Shown here: piece by piece, positions 1-5,222 of the stretch | Position numbering within the stretch: the stretch's first letter is position 1 | Layout of the letters: each line of letters starts with the position of its first letter | Source: Hydrogenophaga sp. | GTDB taxonomy: Bacteria > Pseudomonadota > Gammaproteobacteria > Burkholderiales > Burkholderiaceae_C | Length of the DNA: 5,222 nucleotides | Assembly: GCA_030684755.1 (NCBI GenBank) | Contig: JAUXXN010000015.1 | Span: forward strand, 1-5,222 | Reading direction: 5' to 3' | Position numbers and translations under genes: made by a program | Notes under the pieces: model-generated | Seen by the model: the letters and a program-made list of their open reading frames with translations, nothing else | Told to the model about the DNA's origin: nothing | Database searches by the model: none

Positions 1-34
1 AGGTTGTGTCAAGAGTGGTACAAGGAATCAGCCT

Positions 35-47
35 TGGATACTATCCA
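35..47. promoter_or_regulatory. Candidate LysR-type operator (T-N11-A palindrome)
   Basis: The 13-mer TGGATACTATCCA is a perfect inverted repeat (TGGATA / TATCCA around a central C). It starts with T and ends with A at T-N11-A spacing, the form typical of LysR-family binding sites. It lies 54 bases upstream of the preferred start of the LysR-type gene, a position compatible with autoregulation or with control of a divergent gene beyond the left edge. A 13-base palindrome can arise by chance and no convincing promoter is placed around it, so the operator role is inference. Confidence 0.35.
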
Positions 48-101
48 TGCAACGCACCGCATGAAATAGCGGTAAATTGCAGACAACTCATGCATTTAAG
101 T

Positions 102-1025
102 ATGGAAAAAATCGACTGGAACCAGCTCAGGGCATTTTTAGAAACTGCCGAAACAGGGTCGCTTTCGGCGGCAGCCCGAAAACTGGGCCTGACCCAGCCC
201 ACCTTGAGCCGGCAAGTGGCCTCCATTGAGCAAAACATGGGGGTAACGCTGTTCGAGCGCGTGGGAAAAACCATGGCACTCACCCCCACCGGGCTGGACC
301 TGCTGGAGCACGCCCGCCACATGGGTGCCGCCGCCGAGGCCCTGGGCTTAGCGGCCACCGGCCGTTCGCAGGCGGTGGGCGGCGTGGTCTCTGTCTCAGC
401 CAGCGACCTGGTGGCTGCCGTCTTGCTGCCACCACTGGTGCGCAAGCTGCGCGAACAAGAACCGGGTATCGCGATTGAAATCGTAGCGACCAACGCGTTG
501 AGCGACCTGCAGCGCCGCGAGGCCGATATTGCGATCCGCCATGTCAAGCCCGAGCAGCCGGACCTGATCGCCCGGCTGATCCGCGAGGCCACGGCCCACT
601 TTTATGCGTCCGAAGACTGGGTCAAGCTGCACGGCCATCCACGCAGCGCCGAAGAAGCGGCCCACCTGCCCTTTGTGGGGTCGGATCGCTCAGGCCAATT
701 TCTGGGTTACCTGCGCCAGCACGGTCTGCCGCTCAACGAGGCCAACTTCAGCTGCTACGCCGACCATTCGGTCGCGCACTGGGCGCTGGTGCGCGAGGGC
801 CTGGGCATTGGCGTCATGATGGACGAGATCGCCCATGACACGCCCGGCATCGTGCGCGTGCTCGACGATGTGCCGCCGGTGCGCTTTCCCATGTGGCTGG
901 TCACCCACCGAGAGCTGCGCACATCTCGGCGCATTCGGGTGGTGTTCGATGCGCTGGCGCAAGGGCTGATGGAACATCCACTGGGCACGCCAGCGGACGA
1001 ATCGCTACAGCCCGTCAAGCCTTGA
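102..1025 (+). CDS. LysR-family transcriptional regulator
   Basis: This encodes a 307-residue DNA-binding regulator, the usual LysR-family length. Residues 6-65 form the N-terminal winged helix-turn-helix: WNQLRAFLETAETGSLSAAA, then ARKLGLTQPTLSRQV as the recognition region, then LFER and LTPTG in the wing. A linker helix follows. From about residue 93 comes the periplasmic-binding-protein-like effector domain, with VSASDLVAAVLLPPLV, a READIAIR segment near 139-146 and GLGIGVM near 233-239. The frame is open back to an ATG at base 6, with another ATG at 90. I chose 102 (MEKIDWNQLRAF) because the conserved domain begins immediately after it and upstream residues do not look like protein. No clear Shine-Dalgarno precedes either 90 or 102. 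The effector and target genes cannot be told from the sequence. Its last 11 bases overlap the 3' end of the convergent recG, so it is not in an operon with anything visible here. Confidence 0.93.
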   Translation: MEKIDWNQLRAFLETAETGSLSAAARKLGLTQPTLSRQVASIEQNMGVTLFERVGKTMALTPTGLDLLEHARHMGAAAEALGLAATGRSQAVGGVVSVSASDLVAAVLLPPLVRKLREQEPGIAIEIVATNALSDLQRREADIAIRHVKPEQPDLIARLIREATAHFYASEDWVKLHGHPRSAEEAAHLPFVGSDRSGQFLGYLRQHGLPLNEANFSCYADHSVAHWALVREGLGIGVMMDEIAHDTPGIVRVLDDVPPVRFPMWLVTHRELRTSRRIRVVFDALAQGLMEHPLGTPADESLQPVKP

Positions 1026-3354
1026 GGTATTCGGCCTTGGTGCCTAACCAACGGGCAATGTGCTTTTCAGCCGCTGCAGGGTGCTGCGCCAGCATCTGCG
1101 CGGCGGCGCTGCGTGCCCAGTCCAACAAATGGCCGTCGGTGGCCAGGTCGGCGAAGCGCAGCATGGCCGCGCCCGACTGCCGTGCGCCCAAAAACTCACC
1201 CGGCCCGCGAATCTCCAGGTCGCGCCGGGCAATTTCAAAGCCGTCATTGGTCTCGGCCATGGCTTTGAGGCGCTCGCGCGCCGTTTCGCTCAGGCGCCCA
1301 CCGTCGGGCGGTGAATACAGCAGCACACAGGCCGACGCGGCAGCGCCCCGCCCCACGCGTCCACGCAACTGGTGCAACTGGCTCAGGCCAAAGCGCTCGG
1401 CGTGTTCAATCACCATCAACGAGGCGTTGGGCACGTCCACGCCCACTTCAATGACGGTGGTGGACACCAACACGGCCATGAGCCCGGCGCTGAACAAGGC
1501 CATGACGGCTTTTTTCTCGGCCACCGGCATGCGCGAATGCGGCAAGCCGACCAGCACGCCCGATGCGCCCAACGGCACCGCAGACGTGGCCAAAGACAGC
1601 TCCTGGGTTTCTGTCGCTGCGTCCAACTGCGCCAACAAAGGCTTGTCAGACGCTGCACCCCGGTTCAGCGCTTCGCTCAGCTCGGCGTGGGTGGCGGTGG
1701 CGTTGGACAGGTCCAGCGCCTCGCTCTCTTCAATCAACGGGCACACCCAGTACACCTGCCGCCCCTGCGCCACCTGGGCGCGGATGCGCTCGATCACCTC
1801 GTGGCGGCGCTGGTCCGACACCACCTTGGTGACGATGGGCGTGCGCCCTGGCGGCAACTCGTCGATGGTGGACACGTCCAGGTCGGCGTAGTAGCTCATG
1901 GCCAGCGTGCGCGGAATGGGCGTGGCGGTCATCATGAGCAGGTGCGGCTCTTGGGCGGGGACTTCGACAGGCTCAGCGCGAACCGATGGCGCTGCAGGCG
2001 ACGTGAGTTCGGGCCCAGAACGCAGCGGAACCGGCTCCGCCGGGCCGCCAGCGTTGCCCCTTGAGGGGCTGAGCGGCGACACGGCGTGCGCAAGCGATGC
2101 GCCCGGCCCCATCTTGCTGCGCAGCGCCAGCCGCTGCGCCACGCCAAAGCGGTGTTGCTCGTCGATGAGGGCCAGCGCCAGGTTCTGGAACACCACCTGA
2201 TCTTGAATCACCGCGTGCGTGCCCACCACCAGCGCGGCTTCGCCGCTGGCAATCAGGGCCAGCATCTCGGTGCGCTGTTTTTTCTTCTGGCTGCCGGTGA
2301 GCCAGGCCACGCGTTTGCCCAGCGGGGCCAGCAGCGGCTCCAGCCAGCCAATGAGTTTGGCGAAGTGCTGTTCGGCCAGGATTTCGGTGGGCGCCATCAG
2401 CGCGCACTGCCAGCCCGATTCGATGGCAATGGCCGCCGCCAGCGCCGCCACCACGGTTTTCCCCGAGCCCACATCGCCCTGCAACAGGCGGTGCATGGGC
2501 ACCGGGCGGGCCAGGTCGTGGGCAATTTCTGCGCCCACACGGCTTTGCGCCGCCGTCAGCCGAAACGGCAACACGCCCAGCAACTGCTCGTGCAGGCCAC
2601 CCGGGTGCGGACGCAGGGACGGTGCGCGCAGGGCATCGCGCTCGCGCTTGGCGGTCAGTTGCGACAGCTGTTGCGCCAGCAACTCTTCGGCCTTCAAACG
2701 CTGCCAAGCGGGGTGGCTGCGGTCTTCCAGCGCGTCGAGCGACACGTCTGCTCCCGGCTGGTGCAAATAGCGCAAGGCTTCGCGCAGCGTCCATGGCGCG
2801 CGCACCACGGTTTGCAAACTGGCCAGCAGCTCGGGCGGCAAGGTTTCGCTCAGGTCGGCCCGCGTCAGCCCGCTGGCCACCACCTTGCGCAAATACACCT
2901 GGGGCAATTGCGCGCTGGTGGGGTAAACCGGCGTGAGCGCGTTGGGCAGCTCGCCACCGGCGGGGTGAAACGCGGGGTGCATCATGCTGCGCCCCATGAA
3001 GCCACCGCGAATTTCACCGCGCACCCGCACCCGCGCGCCCACCGCCAGCGTCTTGTGGTGCGAAGGGTAAAAGCTGAAAAAGCGCAGCGTGATGACCTCC
3101 GAGCCATCGTCCAGCGTCACCAGCAACTGACGGCGCGGCCCCAGGCTGACCTCGCTGTGGGTCACCCAACCCTCCACCTGCACCGTTTGGCCTTCGCGTG
3201 CATCGGCCAGCCGCTCGATGCGGGTTTCGTCCTCGTAACGCAACGGCAAGTGCAGTGCCAGGTCGATGTTGCGCACCAGCCCCAGCTTGCGCAGGGCTTT
3301 TTGCGGGGCGGAAAGCGCTTTGCGGGGGGTTGGCTGGGGCGCGTCGGGTGGCAT
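1015..3354 (-). CDS. recG: ATP-dependent DNA helicase RecG
   Basis: RecG is a cytoplasmic superfamily 2 helicase that remodels stalled replication forks and branch-migrates Holliday junctions. The 779-residue product has an N-terminal wedge/OB region ([12 protein letters not shown] near 35-46, RFFSFYP near 91-97, MMHPAF near 124-129). The motor has Walker A GDVGSGKT (293-300), [10 protein letters not shown] (321-330), GTHAVIQ (378-384), the DEQH box (398-401), [11 protein letters not shown] (476-486), [11 protein letters not shown] (535-545), [14 protein letters not shown] (631-644) and [12 protein letters not shown] (659-670). The RecG-specific TRG region is [17 protein letters not shown] (712-728). 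All catalytic motifs look intact. E. coli RecG has 693 residues; the excess fits two in-frame insertions, about 417-469 (repeat-derived, between motifs II and III) and about 564-599 (between motifs IV and V). The ATG at 3354 gives a normal N-terminus, though its ribosome site is weak. It is divergent from queA and overlaps the LysR gene tail to tail by 11 bases. Confidence 0.97.
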   Translation of the reverse strand: MPPDAPQPTPRKALSAPQKALRKLGLVRNIDLALHLPLRYEDETRIERLADAREGQTVQVEGWVTHSEVSLGPRRQLLVTLDDGSEVITLRFFSFYPSHHKTLAVGARVRVRGEIRGGFMGRSMMHPAFHPAGGELPNALTPVYPTSAQLPQVYLRKVVASGLTRADLSETLPPELLASLQTVVRAPWTLREALRYLHQPGADVSLDALEDRSHPAWQRLKAEELLAQQLSQLTAKRERDALRAPSLRPHPGGLHEQLLGVLPFRLTAAQSRVGAEIAHDLARPVPMHRLLQGDVGSGKTVVAALAAAIAIESGWQCALMAPTEILAEQHFAKLIGWLEPLLAPLGKRVAWLTGSQKKKQRTEMLALIASGEAALVVGTHAVIQDQVVFQNLALALIDEQHRFGVAQRLALRSKMGPGASLAHAVSPLSPSRGNAGGPAEPVPLRSGPELTSPAAPSVRAEPVEVPAQEPHLLMMTATPIPRTLAMSYYADLDVSTIDELPPGRTPIVTKVVSDQRRHEVIERIRAQVAQGRQVYWVCPLIEESEALDLSNATATHAELSEALNRGAASDKPLLAQLDAATETQELSLATSAVPLGASGVLVGLPHSRMPVAEKKAVMALFSAGLMAVLVSTTVIEVGVDVPNASLMVIEHAERFGLSQLHQLRGRVGRGAAASACVLLYSPPDGGRLSETARERLKAMAETNDGFEIARRDLEIRGPGEFLGARQSGAAMLRFADLATDGHLLDWARSAAAQMLAQHPAAAEKHIARWLGTKAEYLKA
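1558..1665 (-). other. RecG insertion between helicase motifs IV and V
   Basis: This stretch encodes RecG residues of about 564-599 ([13 protein letters not shown] through VPLGASG), roughly 36 residues absent from E. coli RecG. There the text runs directly from the helix ending in ELKLALPEL into NVGLVHGRM; here HAELSEAL leads into the extra segment and then [10 protein letters not shown]. The segment is rich in A, L, S and T, and nothing in it resembles the repeats of the first insertion. It may be a surface loop typical of the lineage. The boundaries come from a remembered alignment to E. coli and are good to a few residues. Confidence 0.55.
1962..1985. repeat. Short dispersed repeat, CTTCGACAGGCTCAGC type
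   Basis: The stretch beginning CTTCGACAGGCTCAGC and ending GCGAACCG matches a short element that I recall as very frequent between genes of many beta- and some alphaproteobacteria. When accidentally translated it gives the familiar strings FALSLSK and VRAEPVE. Both readings occur here: VRAEPVE lies in the recG frame and FALSLSK in another frame of the same strand. Here it lies within a coding sequence. Only this copy is in the window, so repeat status rests on recognition, not on counting. Confidence 0.6.
2013..2085. repeat. Hairpin-pair repeat (CCGGC/GCCGG and GCCCC/GGGGC)
   Basis: Two small hairpins sit side by side: CCGGC-TCC-GCCGG at 2031-2043 and GCCCC-TTGA-GGGGC at 2056-2069, in a stretch running to about 2085. 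The pattern of a CCCCTTGAGGGG stem next to a GGCGGAGCCGG-like stem resembles a repeat I associate with intergenic regions of Comamonadaceae. It is translated within RecG as [19 protein letters not shown]. The hairpins are seen directly; the identity as a dispersed family is inferred, and the outer limits are approximate. Confidence 0.45.
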
Positions 3355-3445
3355 GGGACAATTCTGCCTGTCTTTTTATCCACCATTTCCCCGGCTTATT
3401 GACCTCCCCTTACTTGGAACGGGCCCTGTCCGGCCCTCAAGCACC
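3355..3445. promoter_or_regulatory. Divergent recG / queA intergenic region
   Basis: The 91 bases between the two divergent start codons must hold the start signals for both genes unless promoters lie inside them. On the + strand GACAAT (3357-3362) resembles a -10 box. TTGGCT (3330-3335) lies upstream of it, but the spacing of 21 is too long for a good sigma-70 promoter. TTGACC at 3399-3404 is a good -35 hexamer without a matching -10. On the minus strand GATAAA, read from 3377 down to 3372, is a weak -10. No pair is convincing. Neither start codon has a strong ribosome-binding site. Confidence 0.3.
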
Positions 3446-4546
3446 ATGCACACAACCACACCCGCTCCAGCCCGCGACTTCGTTGTCGCCGACTTCGATT
3501 TCCAGCTGCCCGAACACCTGATTGCCCAGCACCCCGCACCCGAACGCAGCGCCTCGCGCCTGCTCGACGCCAGCGGCGCGCACGCGGTGGACCGCATCTT
3601 TCGCGACCTGCCCAGCCTGCTGCAACCCGGCGATCTGCTGGTGTTCAACGACACCCAAGTCGTGAAAGCCCGGCTGTTCGGCGAAAAAGCCAGCGGCGGC
3701 AAGTTTGAAGTCTTGATTGAGCGCGTGCTGCTGCCGCACGAAGCGCTGGACGGATCGGGCCAAGAGGTGGTGGCGCACATCCGCGTGAGCAAAAAACCGC
3801 AACCCGGCGGTTTGCTGCACTTCGTTGGCGGGCTGCACGGCGGTGGGTTTGATGCCACCTTTCTGGGCCGCTGGCCCGACGACAACGGCCAACTCTTTCG
3901 CCTGCGCCTACTAGGCCCCGCCGGAGAAACGCCTTATGAGCTGATGGCGCGCCACGGCCATGTGCCGCTGCCGCCCTACATCACCCACAGCGACGATGCC
4001 GACGACGAGCGCCGCTACCAAACCGTGTTCGCCCGCGTGCCCGGCGCCGTGGCCGCGCCCACCGCCGCGCTGCACTTTGACGAAGGCGTGTTGGCCGCCC
4101 TGCAAGCGCGCGGCGTGCAGCGCGCCAGCGTCACGCTGCATGTGGGCGCGGGCACCTTCGCGCCCATGAAGGCCGAACGCATCAGCGACCATGTGATGCA
4201 CCACGAACGCTACGCCATCCCGCCCGAGACTCTACAAGCCATTGCCGACTGCCGCGCGCGCGGTGGCCGCGTGGTGGCCGTGGGCACCACCACCGTGCGC
4301 ACGCTGGAGAGCTGGGCGCACACCGGGCACACGCAAGGCGACACCAATATCTTCATCACGCCGGGTTTTCAGTTCCAAGTGGTGGACCTGCTCATCACCA
4401 ACTTCCACCTGCCCAAGAGCACGCTGATGATGCTGGTCAGCGCCTTCACCGGCTATGAACGGGTCATGGACCTGTACCGCCACGCGGTGGCTGGGGAATA
4501 CCGCTTTTTCAGCTACGGCGACGCCATGCTGCTGAGTAAGAAGTAA
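3446..4546 (+). CDS. queA: S-adenosylmethionine:tRNA ribosyltransferase-isomerase
   Basis: QueA transfers and isomerises the ribosyl group of S-adenosylmethionine onto 7-aminomethyl-7-deazaguanine (preQ1) at tRNA wobble position 34, giving epoxyqueuosine. It acts in the cytoplasm on GUN-anticodon tRNAs after Tgt. The 366-residue product is close to the 356 of E. coli. Family signatures occur in order: [13 protein letters not shown] (18-30), [16 protein letters not shown] (64-79), GHVPLPPYI (171-179), [12 protein letters not shown] (200-211), LHVGAGTF (231-238), [10 protein letters not shown] (279-288), [17 protein letters not shown] (318-334) and the C-terminal [12 protein letters not shown] (352-363). 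The frame is open back to 3266, but that start would run into the 5' end of recG and adds unrelated residues, so I chose the ATG at 3446 just before the conserved start of the protein. No strong Shine-Dalgarno precedes it. tgt follows on the same strand after an unusually long gap. Confidence 0.97.
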   Translation: MHTTTPAPARDFVVADFDFQLPEHLIAQHPAPERSASRLLDASGAHAVDRIFRDLPSLLQPGDLLVFNDTQVVKARLFGEKASGGKFEVLIERVLLPHEALDGSGQEVVAHIRVSKKPQPGGLLHFVGGLHGGGFDATFLGRWPDDNGQLFRLRLLGPAGETPYELMARHGHVPLPPYITHSDDADDERRYQTVFARVPGAVAAPTAALHFDEGVLAALQARGVQRASVTLHVGAGTFAPMKAERISDHVMHHERYAIPPETLQAIADCRARGGRVVAVGTTTVRTLESWAHTGHTQGDTNIFITPGFQFQVVDLLITNFHLPKSTLMMLVSAFTGYERVMDLYRHAVAGEYRFFSYGDAMLLSKK

Positions 4547-4557
4547 CGCAGTTGCAT

Positions 4558-4617
4558 CCATTTGGCGACAAATGGGCCAAAAACTTGGCAGTGAGTTGGC
4601 ATTTCGTCACGTTTTTT
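4558..4617 (+). terminator. Candidate terminator hairpins after queA
   Basis: Twelve bases past the queA stop a perfect 7-bp stem CCATTTG-GCGA-CAAATGG (4558-4575) closes on a GNRA-type tetraloop. Next come GCCAA-AAAC-TTGGC (4576-4589), another TTGGC followed by ATTTCGTCAC, and a run of six Ts at 4612-4617. An alternative fold pairs AAATG..CCAA (4570-4580, two-base bulge) with TTGGCATTT (4596-4604), which brings a stem closer to the T-run. The stems are AT-rich and none ends directly at the Ts, so efficiency as an intrinsic terminator is uncertain. Confidence 0.45.
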
Positions 4618-4655
4618 ACTGTATCGCGCCGACGGTCGCATGTTCGTTGCACACA

Positions 4656-4847
4656 ATGCTCTTCCAAGAATTTCCGCCAAAAACGAGCGCCAACGTGATT
4701 GAAATATGTATACGCCTGGGCTTAGCCCTTTTGCTGTCGCTGGGTTTGGCTCTTTTAATGGCCTGGGTTTGGGACCAGTCCGGCCCAGTACCCTCCATGG
4801 AACACATCCTGGTTGACGCCAGCACCCGCACAGTTCTGACACGCTGA
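4656..4847 (+). CDS. Possible small single-span membrane protein
   Basis: I do not recognise this ORF. From the ATG at 4656 it encodes 63 residues: a short N-terminal part (MLFQEFPPKTSANVIEICIR), one strongly hydrophobic span of about 20 residues (LGLALLLSLGLALLMAWVW, roughly 21-39), and a polar tail (DQSGPVPSMEHI to VLTR). The arginine before the span and acidic residues after it suggest N-in, C-out. The span is built from two adjacent 8-codon units, LGLALLLS and LGLALLMA (4716-4739 and 4740-4763). Most codon differences between them are synonymous, which supports real coding. Against it, no Shine-Dalgarno is seen before 4656. An in-frame GTG at 4695 would give 50 residues and is an alternative start; an earlier ATG at 4572 lies inside the terminator-like hairpins and is unlikely. 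It could be a decayed gene fragment. Confidence 0.3.
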   Translation: MLFQEFPPKTSANVIEICIRLGLALLLSLGLALLMAWVWDQSGPVPSMEHILVDASTRTVLTR

Positions 4848-4991
4848 AATGGACGCGGCCAAACTGGTGGTCTGGATTCTGGCGTTGGACGTTCCGCTGT
4901 AACCGGCGCACCCCACCCACGGTGCAGCGAAGCATCCGCGCGCCTTAAAGCGGCTGGCGCCACACCACAGCCCGAGCGCACAGGCCGTCCG

Positions 4992-4997
4992 TACAAT
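4992..4997 (+). promoter_or_regulatory. Candidate -10 box for tgt
   Basis: TACAAT differs from the sigma-70 consensus TATAAT at one base. It would start transcription near 5004, just upstream of the ribosome-binding site. No good -35 hexamer is found at 16-18 bases upstream (the sequence there is near CAGCCC), so support is partial. Confidence 0.35.
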
Positions 4998-5009
4998 GCC
5001 GCGTTGCCT

Positions 5010-5013
5010 GGAG
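5010..5013 (+). promoter_or_regulatory. Ribosome-binding site of tgt
   Basis: GGAG lies 6 bases before the ATG at 5020. It decides in favour of that start over an in-frame ATG at 4996, which would add eight residues (MPRCLEPP), overlaps the TACAAT box and has no such site. Confidence 0.6.
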
Positions 5014-5019
5014 CCCCCA

Positions 5020-5222
5020 ATGCTGAAATTTGACCTGCTGAAAACAGACGCCCCCGAGGGCGACTATCTGGGCAGCCATGCCCGCCGTGGCCGTCTCACA
5101 CTCAACCACGGCGTGGTCGAAACCCCCATCTTCATGCCCGTGGGCACCTACGGCACGGTCAAAGGCGTGGCACCGTCGAGCCTGGAAGACATGGGCGCCC
5201 AGATCATCCTGGGCAACACCTT
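5020..5222 (+). CDS. tgt: Queuine tRNA-ribosyltransferase, 5' part
   Basis: Tgt is the transglycosylase that swaps guanine 34 of GUN-anticodon tRNAs for preQ1, the step before QueA. Only the first 67 complete codons are in the window and the gene runs off the right edge. The start [14 protein letters not shown] is followed by the highly conserved N-terminal block [30 protein letters not shown] (21-50) and GAQIILGNT (59-67), nearly the same as in E. coli Tgt ([34 protein letters not shown]). The region before ARRGR is several residues longer than in E. coli. The catalytic aspartates lie beyond the window. It may have its own promoter, given the 473-base gap after queA. Confidence 0.96.
   Translation, partial: MLKFDLLKTDAPEGDYLGSHARRGRLTLNHGVVETPIFMPVGTYGTVKGVAPSSLEDMGAQIILGNT

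Larger units (their letters stand above)
1950..2107. repeat. Repeat-derived in-frame insertion in recG (between motifs II and III)
   Basis: About 53 codons separate RLALRSKM from [12 protein letters not shown], where E. coli RecG has only a short loop. The DNA is a composite of two short repeat types (listed separately) plus linkers, read as [24 protein letters not shown] and then SVRAEPVEV. It carries no stop in the recG frame and keeps the flanking helicase motifs in phase. There is no transposase and no obvious target-site duplication. The simplest reading is that small dispersed repeats entered a tolerant surface loop and were retained because the frame was kept. The end points are uncertain by several codons. 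Confidence 0.65.
4547..5019. other. 473-base queA-tgt spacer without a confident gene
   Basis: This gap separates two genes that are often nearly adjacent. Its first 70 bases hold a hairpin cluster ending in six Ts (4558-4617). Its middle part is AT-richer and contains a possible small membrane ORF (4656-4847). Its last 170 bases return to high GC and contain weak inverted repeats: GCACC/GGTGC (4908-4912 with 4921-4925) and GCGCC/GGCGC (4940-4944 with 4956-4960). Just upstream of tgt is a TACAAT box (4992-4997). I see no tRNA, no riboswitch fold that I recognise and no transposase fragment. Confidence 0.6.

Noticed and set aside
6..101. N-terminal extension of the LysR regulator from the ATG at base 6
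   Set aside because: The extra 32 residues precede the conserved helix-turn-helix start, cover the palindrome and AT-rich leader, and would make the protein longer than usual.
893..1891. Open frame of 332 codons on the + strand across the LysR/recG junction
   Set aside because: It overlaps the end of the LysR gene in another frame and then runs antisense to RecG motifs. Its S/R/A-rich composition is a GC artefact.
2086..3402. Open frame of 438 codons on the + strand, opposite recG
   Set aside because: It lies antisense to the conserved RecG coding sequence. Its translation is rich in Q, R, H and A, as expected from the complement of GC-rich codons, and shows no domain.
3266..3445. Upstream extension of queA
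   Set aside because: It would overlap the divergent 5' end of recG and adds 60 residues with no QueA similarity; family length is matched from 3446.
3355..3445. preQ1 riboswitch in the queA leader
   Set aside because: The leader is short and I could not see a pseudoknot-type preQ1 aptamer with its A-rich tail. These riboswitches are also not typical of this gene in betaproteobacteria.
4849..4902. 17-codon ORF (MDAAKLVVWILALDVPL) just after the small membrane ORF
   Set aside because: It is too short, has no ribosome-binding site and shows no supporting feature.
4513..4935. Minus-strand open frames in the queA-tgt spacer (also 4616-5020)
   Set aside because: They have arginine-, proline- and cysteine-rich translations without domains, overlap queA or the tgt start region, and lack start signals.
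1..5222. CRISPR array, insertion sequence, prophage or novel defence system
   Set aside because: There are no regularly spaced repeats, no transposase or integrase, and every confident gene is a known housekeeping or regulatory type.

Overview
The window is an ordinary chromosomal housekeeping segment of a GC-rich betaproteobacterium, most likely Burkholderiales and probably Comamonadaceae. The evidence is the high GC at third codon positions, the gene set (a LysR-type regulator converging on recG, with recG divergent from queA and queA followed by tgt), the N-termini of QueA and Tgt, and two short dispersed repeats inside recG that I recognise from that group. The family assignment is inference, because no search was run.

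Layout, left to right. Bases 1-101 are a relatively AT-rich leader carrying a perfect 13-nt palindrome of the T-N11-A type used by LysR regulators. A complete LysR-family regulator follows (102-1025, +). Its last 11 bases overlap the end of recG (1015-3354, -) tail to tail. recG encodes a full-length RecG branch-migration helicase of 779 residues. It is about 85 residues longer than the 693-residue E. coli protein because of two in-frame insertions. One lies between helicase motifs II and III and is made of repeat DNA; the other lies between motifs IV and V. A 91-base divergent gap (3355-3445) separates recG from queA (3446-4546, +), which encodes the tRNA ribosyltransferase-isomerase. Next comes a 473-base stretch without a confident gene (4547-5019). 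It holds a terminator-like hairpin cluster, a possible 63-residue single-span membrane protein and a TACAAT box. The window ends inside the 5' part of tgt (5020 onward, +).

How the genes work together. Tgt and QueA act in consecutive steps of queuosine synthesis: Tgt inserts preQ1 at tRNA position 34, and QueA converts it to epoxyqueuosine. The two genes are commonly adjacent and co-transcribed; here they are in the right order but separated by 473 bases with their own candidate signals. RecG (replication-fork and recombination repair) and the LysR regulator have no evident functional link to queuosine.

I found no mobile element with a transposase, no CRISPR array, no RNA gene and no previously undescribed multi-gene system. 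The points most worth a second look are the repeat-derived insertion in RecG and the small membrane ORF between queA and tgt.
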